This document shows positions 24,232-38,110 of a stretch of DNA of 64,000 nt, piece after piece. A model generated the notes under the pieces. That model ran no database searches and had not been told where the DNA came from. It saw only the letters and a list, made by a program, of their open reading frames with translations. The stretch is from Numida meleagris (Eukaryota; Chordata; Aves; Galliformes; Numididae). Made by a program: the position numbers and the translations under genes. Location of the stretch: positions 27,440,675-27,504,674 of the forward strand of contig NC_034414.1 of NCBI RefSeq assembly GCF_002078875.1. Reading direction: 5' to 3'. How positions within the stretch are numbered: the first letter of the stretch is position 1; every line of letters begins with the position of its first letter.

Positions 24232-26542
24232 AACTTGCTCAATACAAACACATCAGAGAAGAATGCACAGGGATTGGTTTGTTTGATTTTCACTTCACTG
24301 TCAAGGAAGGCACAAGTGCTGACAGTTGTTACGGTTGGTAGCTACTCATTTTTATTTGTCCAAAGACATAAAAGCCCGCACTCTGGAAAGTGTCTTTGCC
24401 CTCAGCTGTCACCTGTGGTCAGGGCTGCAGCAGGGAAGCCTCATCTCACACCTCCAGAAAACAGCCCTGGATAGATCACCATGAAACACTAATGGTCCTC
24501 TGCTAGCTTAACCTGTCTTTTAAACAGAGAGCGTGTCCTCTGTGAATGGGCCGGCACCAGGTCAGATATAACCTGAAAAGAAAACAGGAATTAGGATACA
24601 AAGGTCGGGGCAATTCTCAGCCCACGTGTGTGGGAAGGTAAGGAAGAAAGCCCTATGTATTCCTCCTAATGTGGTTTTAATAGACGAAGCCTTTCAGAAT
24701 ATAATTAGTGTTTGTGTATCCACTCATGAGAGCAAATTAGTCACTTCCTCAGGAAGACCATTAACTTGATTTTTTTCTTTTTGGTACATCTGCTTTATTG
24801 AAAGGAAGATTCCCCATGAATCCCAAGGGCAGATGGACTGTACTTTTAACTGTCCACCACACACTACAGACTCTACAGATGCCTAAAGCGCAGCAACTCT
24901 GCCTCTGTGTTTGGGGCTCCCGCTATCTCCAGGAATCCAAATTATTGACAGGAACAATTCAAACACTGGATCACAGAAAACATACAGGAAAAATCACTAA
25001 ATCCTGGAGCGTCAGTCCTGAATAAGGGATGGAAATGTGCAAAGAAGAGCACACATAGGGCTGTTTGTTTTTTTTTTTTAAACTGAAGTCAGAAAGACGT
25101 GTGAGAAATGTCCTACCTCTGCTTACCAAGGTGAGGTATCTTCTTTGCTTTTCCCTATATTATAGTTTGTTCAGTTCAGCATTGCCATCTGCAGTTGTTT
25201 CAGCTGTGGTGAACATAAGGAGTTCTGGATGATTTCAAGTTTTCTGTTCTTGGTAACAACAGAGGTTCCTTCACACAGTACGGGACAGGGATGTATAGAG
25301 ATCGGTTTGTAGAGTTTCGACTGATTTTTAGGTAAGTTTGTGCCATGAACATTATTCTGTTTCATTACACATCTCTCTGCAGGTTTCCTTCCGGGCTTCT
25401 TTTTCACAGATCACTCATAACAGCCACTGGAATGCAAATCATGAATAGAGGAGACGATTAGAGACAAAGCACATCCACTGCAAAAATCCATCAGCTTCTT
25501 AGTTCTGGACATTCAAAAGCCAACAGGACTAGTGGCAGGACCAAGCAGGACTGGTGTACATGTAACTGCAATGGGTCACTTCCGAAAGGTCACTCTAAAA
25601 GTGACATACGGTGCTCCAAGAGCAGTATCCCCTAGTAATGCCAAGTCCCATTTCAGTGGTAGCAGAATTCCCTCTCTGCAATATGCCCGCTCCCTGCATC
25701 CAAGCTGTTTTTACTTCTCTCTCAGCCCTGTGAGAGGGAGCAGATGAGAGGTACACCAGCCACCTGTCCTAGGGACTGGAAGCGTCCCCACGGTGTCCCC
25801 ACACCTGGGCGCTGCACTGGTCCCCATTCTCTGCATTAAGCTGCTGCTGCTCTGTCCACAGGTGGGGGCAGCCCAGCGGTGATGCCTTTGGACTCAGTCC
25901 TCAAACAAAACTGCCTAATTCTTTACACTGCAATAAAATGCTAAACTCTTCTCCCTACAGAAATCAGGCCAGAGAGTGGGAGGTGGGGGCTCGGAGAGGG
26001 AAAGAGAGTGGGCGAGAGATTAAACAGCCTCTGGTATTCAAAGCCTGTGGATGACAGTTTCAAAAATATTTCTAGGGATACACTTGGCAGGCACTTGTCT
26101 GCAGTTTCCTTCTAGATACATATAAACAGCAAAGGCACACAAACGGCCTCTCACTCAAGGAGATATAATTATCTTAATTGTTGTACCCGTACAAAGATGG
26201 ATTAGCAGCTGGCTTGGGCACCTCTCCCAGCACTGCTCCTTCCTCTGCCCCATGAAACCACTGCTCCTGCACTCATCCTCACCAAGCCGAGGGCCAGGCT
26301 GCAGCCCAGGCCTCTGGCAGACAGGCAAAGTGGTGCGTGACTCCTGCTCCCATATCCCTGAGGGAGAATACAGAGTACTGAGTCCCAAGAGATGTAGGGG
26401 CTCAGTTCTCAATGGTTTTTAAAGAGTCGTGAGTGCCTGCCTACCCCAAAGTCCTCTGAGAATCCTACAGTCCCAGACCCACGAAGAAGTATAAACTGAG
26501 TGACAATCTCTTCTAATGTGCAGAGACTTTGAATTTAAAACT

Positions 26543-26562
26543 AAAAAAAAAAAAAAAAAAAA
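26543..26562 (+). repeat. Poly(A) run, 20 bases
   Basis: An uninterrupted A20. No retrogene or SINE body was recognised immediately upstream, so it is called only as a homopolymer. Confidence 0.9.
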
Positions 26563-27820
26563 TAGAACTAATGTTGGCATTGGGAATGCAAAGATATAAA
26601 ACCCAAGTGGAAGCCGTGCTGAATCCAGCAGAGGGATACCTGTGGCCATGCAGAAGGAGCTGCAAGGAGAATAGCTATGCCCTCCATGACTTTTCTCCTG
26701 ATCCCAAGGACCTGCCGTGCTTTGCGAGCCTTGCCAGTCGCCTGTAATGCAGGCAGCTCTGGATCACTTCTGTCCCTGTGCACACAGAACAGGGAGATAA
26801 TGAAAACAAGAGCCAACCCCAGAACACTGCTTAAACTCCTGCATGTTTCAGCAGGGTAGGAATCAAGAGTGCAAGTTACTAATGTGAGCACTGATTTACC
26901 TTTTGGAATTAACCTAACATGATACTGCTGTGCAGACAAATACCATATGTTTATAAATAGACTGAACTCAATCATAAACGTAGTGTGACACAAACGACTG
27001 TCACGCAGGAAGCCCTTAGATATATGTGCAGAAAGTACCATCACAATTAAAACATGAGATATTAACTCAGAAAGTAGGCTGATAATAAGTAGTTTGTTTC
27101 ACCAAAACAATGAACCTCCTAGCTATGGGTGGATGGTAATTACAGGTATCATGAAATGGAGTCACACTGTGTAACCGCACTCTAATTATATTTGCTGTAT
27201 TAAAGTGTGACCTGGGTATTAGACTGAGAAATGAGATGAAAAGCAGGAGAAAAATCCCAGCTCAGGATCCAAGTGGGTGGAACAAAGACGCAGCAGTATG
27301 TATTCACAACTGCTTTTCCGACTTCACAACTTGCTGCCAAAGATCCATGGCACACACGTCTCTGGAGTAAGAGCGCGATTGCATGTGTTTGTAGTGGCAT
27401 TACACATGCTCTGCTCAGCTTAGTATCCTCCCTGGAACCACTGCTCTGCTCCTCTACCAGCAACAGGCAAACTCCATAGCAAGAGTGAACTGTCAGCTGT
27501 ACAAATTTCATATTTTCCCTGTAGTATATTTGATCCTGGCAGGCTTACTGCTGAATGTAAGCACACCGGGCTGGTGCCAGCGTGCTCTCCGCCTCCCAGT
27601 CCTTTGTGCCTAAAGCTAAAAAACTGGAAGGAAGAGAAGAGATTGTTCTCACTAGTTTCATGGTTGCTGGGTTCTTCTATATTGCTTTTTCAGTGGCAAA
27701 GCTTGATGATTAGCTCTGCGACCTTTCCAGTGCCCAGTCAGCTCAGAAGGGGCATGGGAAACACTCCAGCACTCACTGAGTAAAAGGGGTTGGGAGGGAA
27801 GAAAGCATGGGAAAGTCATC

Positions 27821-27870
27821 AGGAAAGAAAAAGAAAAAAAATTAAAAAAAAAAAAAAAGAGAAAGTGGGA
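27821..27870 (+). repeat. A/G-rich low-complexity tract
   Basis: AGGAAAGAAAAAGAAAAAAA followed by a long A run and GAGAAAGTGGGAGAAGG: purine-only DNA of about 50 bases. Confidence 0.85.
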
Positions 27871-30263
27871 GAAGGAAACTGTGCAGAAGAGCAATAAATA
27901 TGTCACAACGGTACTTACAGATGCCCCCTCTGAAAAATGCACACTTCCAGTCACAGGCGTGACATGTTTTGTCTTTATTCTCAAACCTGAAAGAAAGAAA
28001 ACCTGGTTGAACTTGTGTAACACTGCCATCCAGTGCTGCGAGCGTGTCCCAGGCTGCAGCCATACCACTGCACCCAGTTCCATCATACCCCAAGGCAAAG
28101 CCACAGCCCCAGCAGGGCCCAGTTATTGGCATCCCTAGTGCAGTGTCCCATGCTGTGGTGCCCTGCCCATGGAAGGCCTGTCAAGCTCCTGCTTATGGGA
28201 TCTGGAGTACTTGGACATCCTCAGTCACCAGGATGCCTGGAGCACTGCAGATCACATCATCAAACCCTCCTGCCAGGCCACTGAGTCAGCTGCCCTCACC
28301 TCTAACAACTCAGTATCTTCCTTCAGAAAGAACATAATGGGAGCAGCTATGCTAAATCAGGTTGAAAGGCTCGAGATTTTGAACTCACTGCACGTATCAG
28401 CTGGAGAAGCGTCGGTTGTCACCGTAATCTTCTTTACCACAAAAGCACCCAAAGGAATAAGGAAGAGAACCTCTAAAAAGGTGAACCCATCCACAGATTT
28501 TCTCCCCTGTTCTCCAGTTCTTTAACAGCCCAAGAAGGAAGACTTCTTACATGCTAAGTACCCTGATAACTGGTAGCATGCCCTTGGGCTTTAGACCACT
28601 ATGGAGGCAGCCAGCATCCTTCCTGAAGGGGACGTGGGTGCTCAGCACATGGGAGAGGTGGAGTCACACACCAGTCAGGAGGATGCTGGGTGGGTTCTCC
28701 TCTGATGATCACAACTAAATCTGATGAGAGGCAGATTTTTTCTAAAGCAGCCAGAAGGAATATTCTGAGACTTCTTTCAGTCTTGACCTGCTTGTTTTTC
28801 CTTTGAGGTGGGTATAAGCATCTGTGTAGGATTTTGAGATCCTTTTCAATTTGAGACCTCCAGTAATAAATGTGATGTTGATCAGTGCAACCCCAAATAA
28901 CTTAGAAGCAAAAGTCTCAAAAAACAATCTTTGTCTCGCTTCATAGTAGATCTTTTCCTTTTTTGCAGTGCTACTTCAGAGACTTATGCAGGCCTTTCTC
29001 ACACCAGCTCATTCCCTTTTACAGGGAAACAATTTTCTTCTGGATCCACTTATCAACCTTCACCACTGGGATGTCTGGAACTTTTTCACCACTAACTAAA
29101 TTGATAGATTTGCTACTGAATAATTGCAAAAATAGCTTCCTTCAATGGAGCAGCAGCAGAATGGACTGCAATGAATCACAAAAATAGATCTGTTGGCTTT
29201 TGAACATGCTTCGGTAGGAAAAGTGCAGCTGAATTTCATAAAATACGGCCACTTTCTCTGCTGACTTGCATAGTCAGGAGAAACTCTGCCTTTTAGATCA
29301 GGTGAATTTGAAAGGAAATCTTTGATGTAACAGAATAATTTCTTCATAGCTGAGGGAGTATAAACAAACAAATGTTTCTTCTTTATTTTTCTGTAGTTAT
29401 ATTTAGTTCATATTGAATGGATGGTTTGAAAATTCGTTGTAAGAATTGGTAGTGGGGTCTGGGTGTCTTGGCTTGAAGAGATACATCACTATTAATTAAA
29501 TACTGTAGCTCCTGAAGCCAAGTGGATGGCACAGAGTATTTTTCATGTCTTTACTCATAAGGTTTTTGAATTAAATTTCTGGAATATGTACAGTAATAAC
29601 ACTGGTTTTGCAAAAAAAAAAAAAATCTTACTGTCCAACTATTGATTGACGTAGGTGGAAACATACAATCATTTCTTTTCCCTAGGAAACCAAATCCCCA
29701 AATTTGGGTTTGATCACATGTTGTTTCTAGGCATTAAATTTGTCCTATTCCATGGAAAAGCATTGAGCTCCAAAATTCTTCCAGCTGAATTTACAATCAA
29801 AATCTATCAGAAAGGGATCTATGTTCAGTTTTCAATCTTCCCTCAGCCTCTTGTTTTCTTCTCAATCTAATTTCCACTGCTCCCACTTGCTCAGATAATA
29901 TTCAGCCATCATTTTTCATTTCCAGCAGTTAGAGGCCCCTCTTTTGGTGTTCAGCAGCAAGGTGCACACATCTCTGGTGGCTTTTTGGTGCCAGCCTAGT
30001 CTGAACATGAGGACTAAACATTCTGTGCTTCACTGACACTTTTAAATGAGGATAAATGCCAGAACCAAAAGCTGTTTTGAGAATTATGTGTATTCCATAG
30101 GAAAAAAAAATCACTACTTTTTCCAAACAGCATTGACTGCTAGCAGTATGCTAGAGGGCTGTTGTCCTAGAGTTCTTAGATTCTGTGTTGGAAGAGCATC
30201 TGCAGAGCAGCACATCATCAAGGAACAACCACCCAAGCACAGTGACCTCTGACACTTTGCAAC

Positions 30264-30286
30264 CACACACACACAAAAAAAAAAAG
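30264..30286 (+). repeat. (CA)n-(A)n microsatellite
   Basis: A short CA repeat runs directly into A12. Confidence 0.9.
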
Positions 30287-30923
30287 CATCAAGGAACAGC
30301 TGTAGATCTTTAATACGAAGATGTATGGTGACATAAAACCACAACATAGTGGTAATGATGAGGTGAAAATACTCATTCACAGGGAGCTCACATTTAAGGA
30401 TTAAAATGGAGACTATGTGCATCTGTATAAAAGAGGGCTGCTGGTCCCTGTTAGTATCAGTCTATTATGGGGCTGCTGTCAGTGTGGGCGGTGAGACCTG
30501 CTGGCTCAGTTTCCATCATTGCTGGCATCCTTACCCCTGCTGGGAAAAGTGCAGGAGAAAAATCTTATTTTAAGCATGAAGGTGGGCCCTCCTGTTTTTA
30601 GGTTCCCAATACTAGCACTTAGGTAGTACTAGATTAACTGAAGCAGTTCCTCTCCAAAAATCTGGTTTGTGAAACAGAACAGCTGGACACCAAGCAGCCA
30701 GATAACTGAAAGACTGCATCATAAAAATGAGGTTTCCACATAAGAGTTCTGTTGTTATTGTTGTTGTTTTACTGTCCTCCAATGCTTATTAGTTGCACTG
30801 TATTTCATAGTCATCATCTGCAGGAGTCCAGACTTTCATATTCAGCTTTCTGTTAAAGTCTTTCAGTGCCAGAAATGCTCCCAATTCAATAAGAAAATTG
30901 CATTGAAGGTGACTGGAGATAAA

Positions 30924-31216
30924 GAATCATAGAATCATAGAATGGCCTGGGTTGAAAAGGACCTCAAAGATCATCTAATTTCAACTCCCCTGCTGAGTGC
31001 AGGATCGCCAACCACTGGACCAGGCTGCCCAGAGCCACGTCCAGCCTGGCCTTGAATGCCTCCAGGGACGGGGCATCCACAACATCCTTGGGCAACCTGT
31101 TCCAGTGCGTCACCACCCTCTGGGTGAAAAACTTCCTCCTAATACCTAACCTAAATCTCCCCTGTCTCAGTTTAAAACCATTCCCCCTTGTCCTATCACT
31201 ATCCACCCTCATAAAC
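30924..31216 (-). mobile_element. CR1 LINE 3' end, best preserved copy in the window
   Basis: On the plus strand it begins AATCATAGAATCATAGAATGG, the reverse complement of the (ATTCTATG)n CR1 terminus, and runs through the complete conserved tail. The minus-strand translation carries the CR1 ORF2 C-terminus motif [20 protein letters not shown], then EAFKARLD. Low decay suggests a relatively young insertion. It is a typical 5'-truncated copy. Confidence 0.95.
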
Positions 31217-34200
31217 AAAAAACAAAACAGCTAAGTTTCTGTGCAGTGGAATCAATTTTCAGCAGATTTACGTATGTCAATGTGTAGCACTTGTCTTGTA
31301 TCCAGACCCAGAGAGACAGAAGTTTGCAACGGTATTCCTTGCTATCAGTCTGGTCTCTGAGTTCCAGGGGAGGAATGCAATCCACAGCACATCTTTGAGG
31401 CCTTCGTCACATGCATTTCTAAATTAAATAGTCTTCCACTCTTGAACAAGAACTCTAACAGACTGAGGAAGAGTGCTGTGGGGAATTTTATACTTCACTT
31501 TACTCAGATAATTAATATCATATAATGCTGGCTTACCATTGTCTCCTATCCTGCACAGCTGCACAGACAAAATCTACAGAGAGATTTTTCCTTCATTCAG
31601 AATGCAAATCCTCAGAGCCCCCTTTTCAGTTGCTGCCTAACTTCAGAGTAGGCTAAATCCCCATGACGCCCAAGATCCCATCAGTAAAGCTCTTTGGTTG
31701 CCTATGCTTCAGCCTCTGGGCCTGCCCAAATATACTGACAGTGCTGAATAACTCAGTATTTCAGTCCTGCAGGGATTCGCAAATAAGGCATTTCTCTTTC
31801 AGCAGATATACCTGCCAACTACAATCCTGAAGGAATTTCTATGACCCAGAGCTAGCGTAGACCAAAGCTGCATGCAGGGGATGGTAGGCTGGTATGAACT
31901 GCTACCGCTATAATAAGGAAGAGTAAAGGATAAAGGCAGTCAAATTATCTCAGAAGAGCTGGTTGTGGTGTGCTTGTGCCACTTCTGGATCTGCTGGCAG
32001 TTCAAATCCCTCATCTAAACCTTGCAGGAGGAGGATTTCATTGACCAAGAGAATATTACAGATACAGGCAGGACCTGACGAGTACACAAGGCCTTGGATA
32101 AGCAGCTTGAATTACAGGAGGTGTCTCATCATTCAAAATCAAGCATGTATTTTCTGCTCCTTTCCTAGCATTTGCTGCTGACCACCTTAGAGAGTCTCTA
32201 TCTCTGCATGACAGCTTTTGTAGCTCTCGCTGGGCACTTCAACCTCCATTTACCCAAGCTGTTCATTTCACTGGGCAGCAAAGCACCTAAGAACTGAACG
32301 ACCACAGTTAAGTTCTCTGCATGACTTACCAGATGAATTTTGCTTGAGATTCCTATTTTTCCCCCTCAGATGGTAAGAAGCCTGCAAAGCAGCAAATTAG
32401 CTCTCTCAATTTAATTATGTGTATGCATTAGTAATAGGAGTAGCTGCACCATCTCTGTCATATTAGGCAGTGTTCTAATGTAAAATACCCCTGGCAGCTC
32501 CAGGAAGGGAGACCAGCAAAGAGAGAACCAGGTGCAGTGAGGCTACCATGATGTCACCTCACCTCCTCTGGTAATTACTGACCCCCACAAAGCAGGGTTC
32601 TCTCCATCACTCCCTTCTGATGAAGGGCCACCATCAGGCTGTCACCCCCTACAGGAGAACCCCTTACATGAAAGCTGAAGAGCAGCAGGTTTGTCTCCTG
32701 ACAGTATATTCACTGAGACCCTCAGGCATACTACCTGGCTTCTCTCCCAGGGCTGCCTATGGGACGAGGGCATTCACAGGGTTAAGCTGAAATAACATGT
32801 GGCACATCAGAAGTGTCCCCCAGGGGCACTGTCACATGATGAAATGTTGGACAATGTTTGCATGCATGACTAGCACAGGCTTAGAAAGGGAAGCCTGGTT
32901 TAGTCTGAATTTCTGGAGAAGTATTGTATTTATTCATTTGTTTTGCTACTGGACAACTGCTGTCACAGTTCTATTTCCAGACTCTCATTGGTTTTAGCCA
33001 ACAAATCTGACAGTGCCTGCCATTCCCATAGCACAAGGCAGCCCTCTGACTCCTGCAGTACCCAGGTGTCTTCCTGCACTCTCCATCCAATGCAGCTTTC
33101 TGCTATCAGGCCCTCCCAGTCATTAGTGTTCTCTCCCTAACACTTGGCACCACCATGCTGTTCCAAAAGAAGTCCCTTACCTCCCAATTCTTCGTCCTTT
33201 TTGAGGGTCTCTGGGGTTTTCACCTTCTTCGAGGCCATGCCAGTTTTAACTCCCTGATCCCAGCAGTAGTCTCAGAGGCCTCTGGATGTACTCCATGTTG
33301 TCCAAGATCACCCTCCTCCTACCTAGGATTTTATAATAAATAATTAAGAACATAGCAAATAGTGGTAATTTGGCACAGTTGCCAAATTACTTGCCTTCAT
33401 CAGATACAGTCAGAGTTAAAGATCCATAATAAATCATAAAATAAAAGCATTTTCAGATGGCATCAAAATATTTGAATTGAGAGAGGGATGTGTAACAGCA
33501 CTTGGGAACGAAAAATGTAGACCTAGCACTCCTGAGAAGACAACGCAGCTGTCAACAGGAGATTTTGTTAAAAATTACGAATGAAAGAACAAAATTTGAG
33601 GAGTTGAATTTCATGCGGTATTGACAGCCCAGAAGAGAAGTTCCTGGACAGGTGGCAATGTTCTGTGCCCACAGAATAAAACTCGACTGTTTGCTGGCCA
33701 AAGGGAGATGTGTTTTTGGAGAGCTTCTGAAAGAAACACCAGCCTTTTGGCAGAGATGATTTGTTTGATGGCTGAACCATGGAGTTAAAAGCCTGCGGGG
33801 AAATCACATCAATCCCGAAGGCAATAAAAAGATCACACTCCAGCTGCATGGTGTGTTGCACTGGAGACAGTAATAGAATGACCTGATGGGAGATGTTTAA
33901 TGGAAGGAGGTTTTCTTCTCCATAATTTTTCATGTTATGCTGACATTTCTCTTCGTAAATAGAGTTCAGAAATAAGTGCATAATAGGACCTCCGTCCTCA
34001 GCGAGTGGAAAAATCTGTGTAGGTATTTGCTTAAATCCTGTATTGCATAGGTTTGAGCAAATGCACAGATTACCTGACAAAGAAGATTCAAGGCATCTGT
34101 GTGTATGGAGTTCAAGCAATGACACAATCCAAGAACAAAAAAAGATCAAAGTGCCACTCAGCACACAGACATTAACTGTGAAAAAAAAAACACATCACGT

Positions 34201-36163
34201 CTGTATGCAACAAACCACCTCGTGCTGTGTATTTCAGGTAAAATGGCATGTCACTGGAAATACGTGCTCCTGTCACTTTTTCCTTCTACTTATCCTGTAA
34301 AGCCAATTCAGCCATAGGTTGGGTTAACTGCACCATTAACTTGAACATCTTTGACCAAGATGCTGAAATTAACAGAAGAGATTTTTGAAGAGTACAAAAT
34401 CTGTTCTTCATTCTCCTAAAATACATCGCTACAGTCATAACCATGGAATGAGATAACACCATTTGGTGAAATAAACTTACAATCTAAACACTTGCAGGAA
34501 AACACCGGAATTCCATTCCTTAAAAACACATCTACTGATTATATTAAAAAATATGTATATACTTCCTAATCATTTCCATGCATTTAGAATACATAGCAGC
34601 TAACACAGTGCAGGGTCTAACTGTTGCAAATTTTGGAAGAGTTCTCTGTGAAGTCGTGGCAGTCACCAGGTTGCATCAGTTACTCTGGGTAAGTCTTGGT
34701 GAAACCTTTGCACACAGAGCAGTGCACAGCATTCTGTTAGTACCACTGCAGGAAAATAATTTCAAAGAGCTTAAAATTAATTTTTTTTCTAGCAAAAAGC
34801 CAGATGATTTCACCAGCTTTATTCCAATAATGTACATTTTGACTGGAGATTTGTCAAGGCTCCCTCAAAATGTCTTTTAAGACACCTAGCTTGCTATAAA
34901 ATTGAACTCCAGCATCTTGATGTTTTCAGAAACTAGATGCTGGTACCAGGCCTCAGGGAGAAAATGAGTGTACTTTTCAGGCCAGTAGTCTAAAACTCTT
35001 ATTATTAGCCCTACACAGCCAAGAACTTTGAAACCTGCAATTTAACTATACTTTAGATGAAGAAAGGCTATTAGCTGTGTAGGATTATATCTAACCTACT
35101 GCGCTACCAAACTGAGTCAAAACTGAGCACATCTCCAGGGAATAAAAAGCAGAAAAAAAATCAGGGTTAAGAAATTGCATTTGGAGAAAAAGATGATTTC
35201 TTCAACAAAGAGAAGAGCAAACAGCTCTTCTGGATCTCTTCATAGAGGCAGAACAACCAAATATCCCTCTGAGAGCTGGATGAGAAGTTAGATTGTAAGT
35301 GAGTGTTAAAGATGAGTGGTTTTACAGGTCAGCACACAGGTCATTCCTATCTGAAAAGAGACAAGTTTGTGGTTTTGTGCATACAGAGCTGTACATAGGC
35401 ATCACTGAGTAATATTTTCAGATATGGCAAAAAAACAGGCTTTTCCCAGTACAGCAGAAAAACTTGCATATATTGCCTCTGATACTCAAAGCAAATCTAA
35501 AATCAAATAAATGTCAGCCACCTTTCCCCCAGCGTGTGTACCCACTGCACACACTCCCTCTTCACTCCCTAAAGTCAGACCCTGGTCCTCCACCGATGGA
35601 GCAGCTGCACGTGGCTCCTCCTTGGGCTAGGGAGAGCTGCACGGCACCCACCCCAGGGCACGCTCCAGCTACTTGAGCAGAAAGCGCTGAGATCTGCTCC
35701 AGTCACAGTAACTTAATAAGTTTTCAAAAAGTCATTTTGGGAAAAGGATGTAGTTACATTTCACTCAAGAAAAGATTCTTCTGCCTCTGGCAGCTCACAT
35801 TTCTTGCAGATGTAATTTCTGTATAACATAGTCTTTTATTGTAGCTCTTTCTTAACTATTTTTAGAGTTTATGCAGAAATCACCCAATATACAATTGCTG
35901 TAACTGAATTTCACCCCAGGGACAAGCTTGTCTGCGGGCAGAACATAACCACCAGCTGTACAAAGAGCACTGGCAAGATGAGAAGCTTCACAGCTCTGCA
36001 GCACAGGCACCAATGGAAGGTGGTGGCTTGCAGGGCAAAGCTGCTGCCTCTCAGAACTGGAGACAGCAAGGGATCATGGTGACTGAACTCAGTCTGGCAT
36101 CTCTCTCTGGGCATGAAGCAGAGACAAAAAATCCCTACACAACTCAAGATGTAAATCACTGAC

Positions 36164-36360
36164 TCGTTTTGGTGTGAAAAGACCTCCAAGGTCATCAAGT
36201 CGTACTGCTAAACTAGCGCTGCCACGTCTCCCACTAAGCCGTGCCCCTAACCATCTACTTATCTTTTAAATACCTCCAGGGATGGTGACTCAGCTGCTTC
36301 CCCGGGCAGCCTGTTCCAATGTTTCTCAAGTCTCTTGGGGAAGATATTTTTCCTAATTAC
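36164..36360 (-). mobile_element. CR1 LINE 3' end, decayed
   Basis: The reverse complement of the CR1 tail: AAAAGACCTCCAAGGTCATC, ATACCTCCAGGGATGGTGAC, and GGGCAGCCTGTTCCAATG on the plus strand. The terminal octamer is lost. Confidence 0.88.
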
Positions 36361-37956
36361 GGAAGGAACTTTCAGCAGAGTTAATTAAAGTATTGAAGTT
36401 ACTATCTGCCAGCATTTGACAATTGCAAGAAAATATTGCCCTTCTTTAAAAGGTCCCAGGTTATAGAGAAAAAAAAATGCATACTTTCTTCCTCCTTCCT
36501 TCTCTTCATATCTGTCCCTTGATTAAAAGATTTGTTTTTCTTCTGATAAAAACAGCATGTATTTCACCAACCACTCCACATCATTTTAACCAGAACACAT
36601 TAATCCTGACCAGTGAAAACTAGGATTTTTTTAATTATTTTTATTTTTTAACCCTTGTTCAAACACCAGTGTGATACAAACAGGTTTGTTTGTTCACAAA
36701 CCAGTGAAGCTTGTGGCTCTTCCATCAACACAAGGAACAAACACGGCCAAGACTTACTGACCTGTGCAAAGTTCAGGCTGAAAGAGTGCAGAACTTCTGC
36801 TGCTGCTACTGACAACAGCCCCTGGAAAGGGCAAATATACATAATATGCATGTGCATATATGATGACTCTCTCCTTCAGAGAAGTATCTGAAGAGTAAAT
36901 CCATGATGGGTGGGATTAACACCATCTCTTAGCACTGACTGATTGTCTTTGCACCACAGGAAACCATGGTAGTTTTGGTCCTAGAAAGAATCTTTATCTT
37001 CTGTCTTGGGAAAGGACATTGGAGGGTTGTTGTCACTGGGACAGAAAGGAACACTTTCAGCTTTCTTTCACCTAAGATTCAAAATGCAAAATAATGATGA
37101 ATTATCAAGTTACTTTCCCTCACCCAGTTCAGCATTAATTCATGCATCTCCAGTGTATTATCTCTGTGTAAGCTAACAAACATGAAAAGTAAATTTAGAC
37201 TGGACAGAGAAGAACTAGTGAGTCTGCCAATGGTCACCTGTAAAAAAAAAATTATTGTGGACCCTGACAGATGAAACTGATGACTGTGGTTGCCTGACAT
37301 TGGATGCCTCAGCAGATTCAGAAGGTGGGAACATCAGAAGACAAGGGAATTTCTCATGGAGTATATGGGGAGTCTTGGCTTTTTTATTTTTCATAGCACT
37401 AGCACACTAAATTGTGTAATCTCTGGCAACATCAGAAAACAAGAATGGCTGTCACTGGCACAGAGACTACCAAGGACTAAGTGAGTCAGAGGAATAAAAA
37501 GGAAGACTAGAGCAAGACAAGAAGCAATATTACTTTAACAATTATTTTAAGTAATTCTTGATCTACAAAAATAGTTTTCAACACTTGTCAAATGTACACA
37601 AAGCAGTCTCTGGAGTCAGCATTTCTCATAATGTCTACTTGCAGATAGAAAAGTAACATGGATGGTGTCTCATTCTAACTGGAACACAAGTCATTTTTCA
37701 AGTGGTAAGCTGTTAACTGCACTTTCTTACCTTGCTTTCTGCTCAGGTCCTAGACCATGGTGAGCTTTGATCTCAAACATAGACCAGGTTGCTAAGAAAC
37801 TCACTGCCTCCTTTCAAGGGTTTGGAGGTTTGTTTGGAGTTTTGTCCTTCACCACACTGATAGCACAGAAGACAATTGCATCAGAAAGTCTGCTTGAGAA
37901 CTTGTTTCCTGGAATTTTCTATTAACAAAAACCATAAAGCTTGTTAGAGGACCATA

Positions 37957-38110
37957 CATTCACAGAACGTACAGATAGAAGGGATGCAGGTAAGTTATGT
38001 AATACATCTTCCTGTCCCACGAAAGATCAACTGTATTCAAGGTAATTCTCAACAATTTTAATCCATGTTCTTAAAGTGTTTCAGCATGCCACAAGCTCCC
38101 ACAAGAACAT
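37957..38110 (-). mobile_element. Ancient CR1/L3-like LINE fragment, short
   Basis: CAGAACGTACAGATAGAAGG, ATCTTCCTGTCCCACGAAAG, ATCAACTGTATTCAAGG and CATGTTCTTAAAGTGTTTCA follow the order of the reversed 3' UTR of old CR1/L3 elements. It is short and diverged, so the call is moderate. Confidence 0.55.

Larger units (their letters stand above)
17661..30923. other. Intergenic DNA without an identified gene
   Basis: Thirteen kilobases with one short CR1 end (20.7 kb) and three homopolymer tracts. The longest open frame, 19944-20567 (207 codons), matches nothing known and is within chance length for the window. Confidence 0.6.

Noticed and set aside
26543..26562. Poly(A) run as the tail of a processed pseudogene
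   Set aside because: No upstream coding remnant or target-site duplication could be seen.
33568..34164. 198-codon open frame on the minus strand
   Set aside because: No known domain, no splice context and no Kozak signal. A frame of this size is expected roughly once by chance in both strands of 64 kb.
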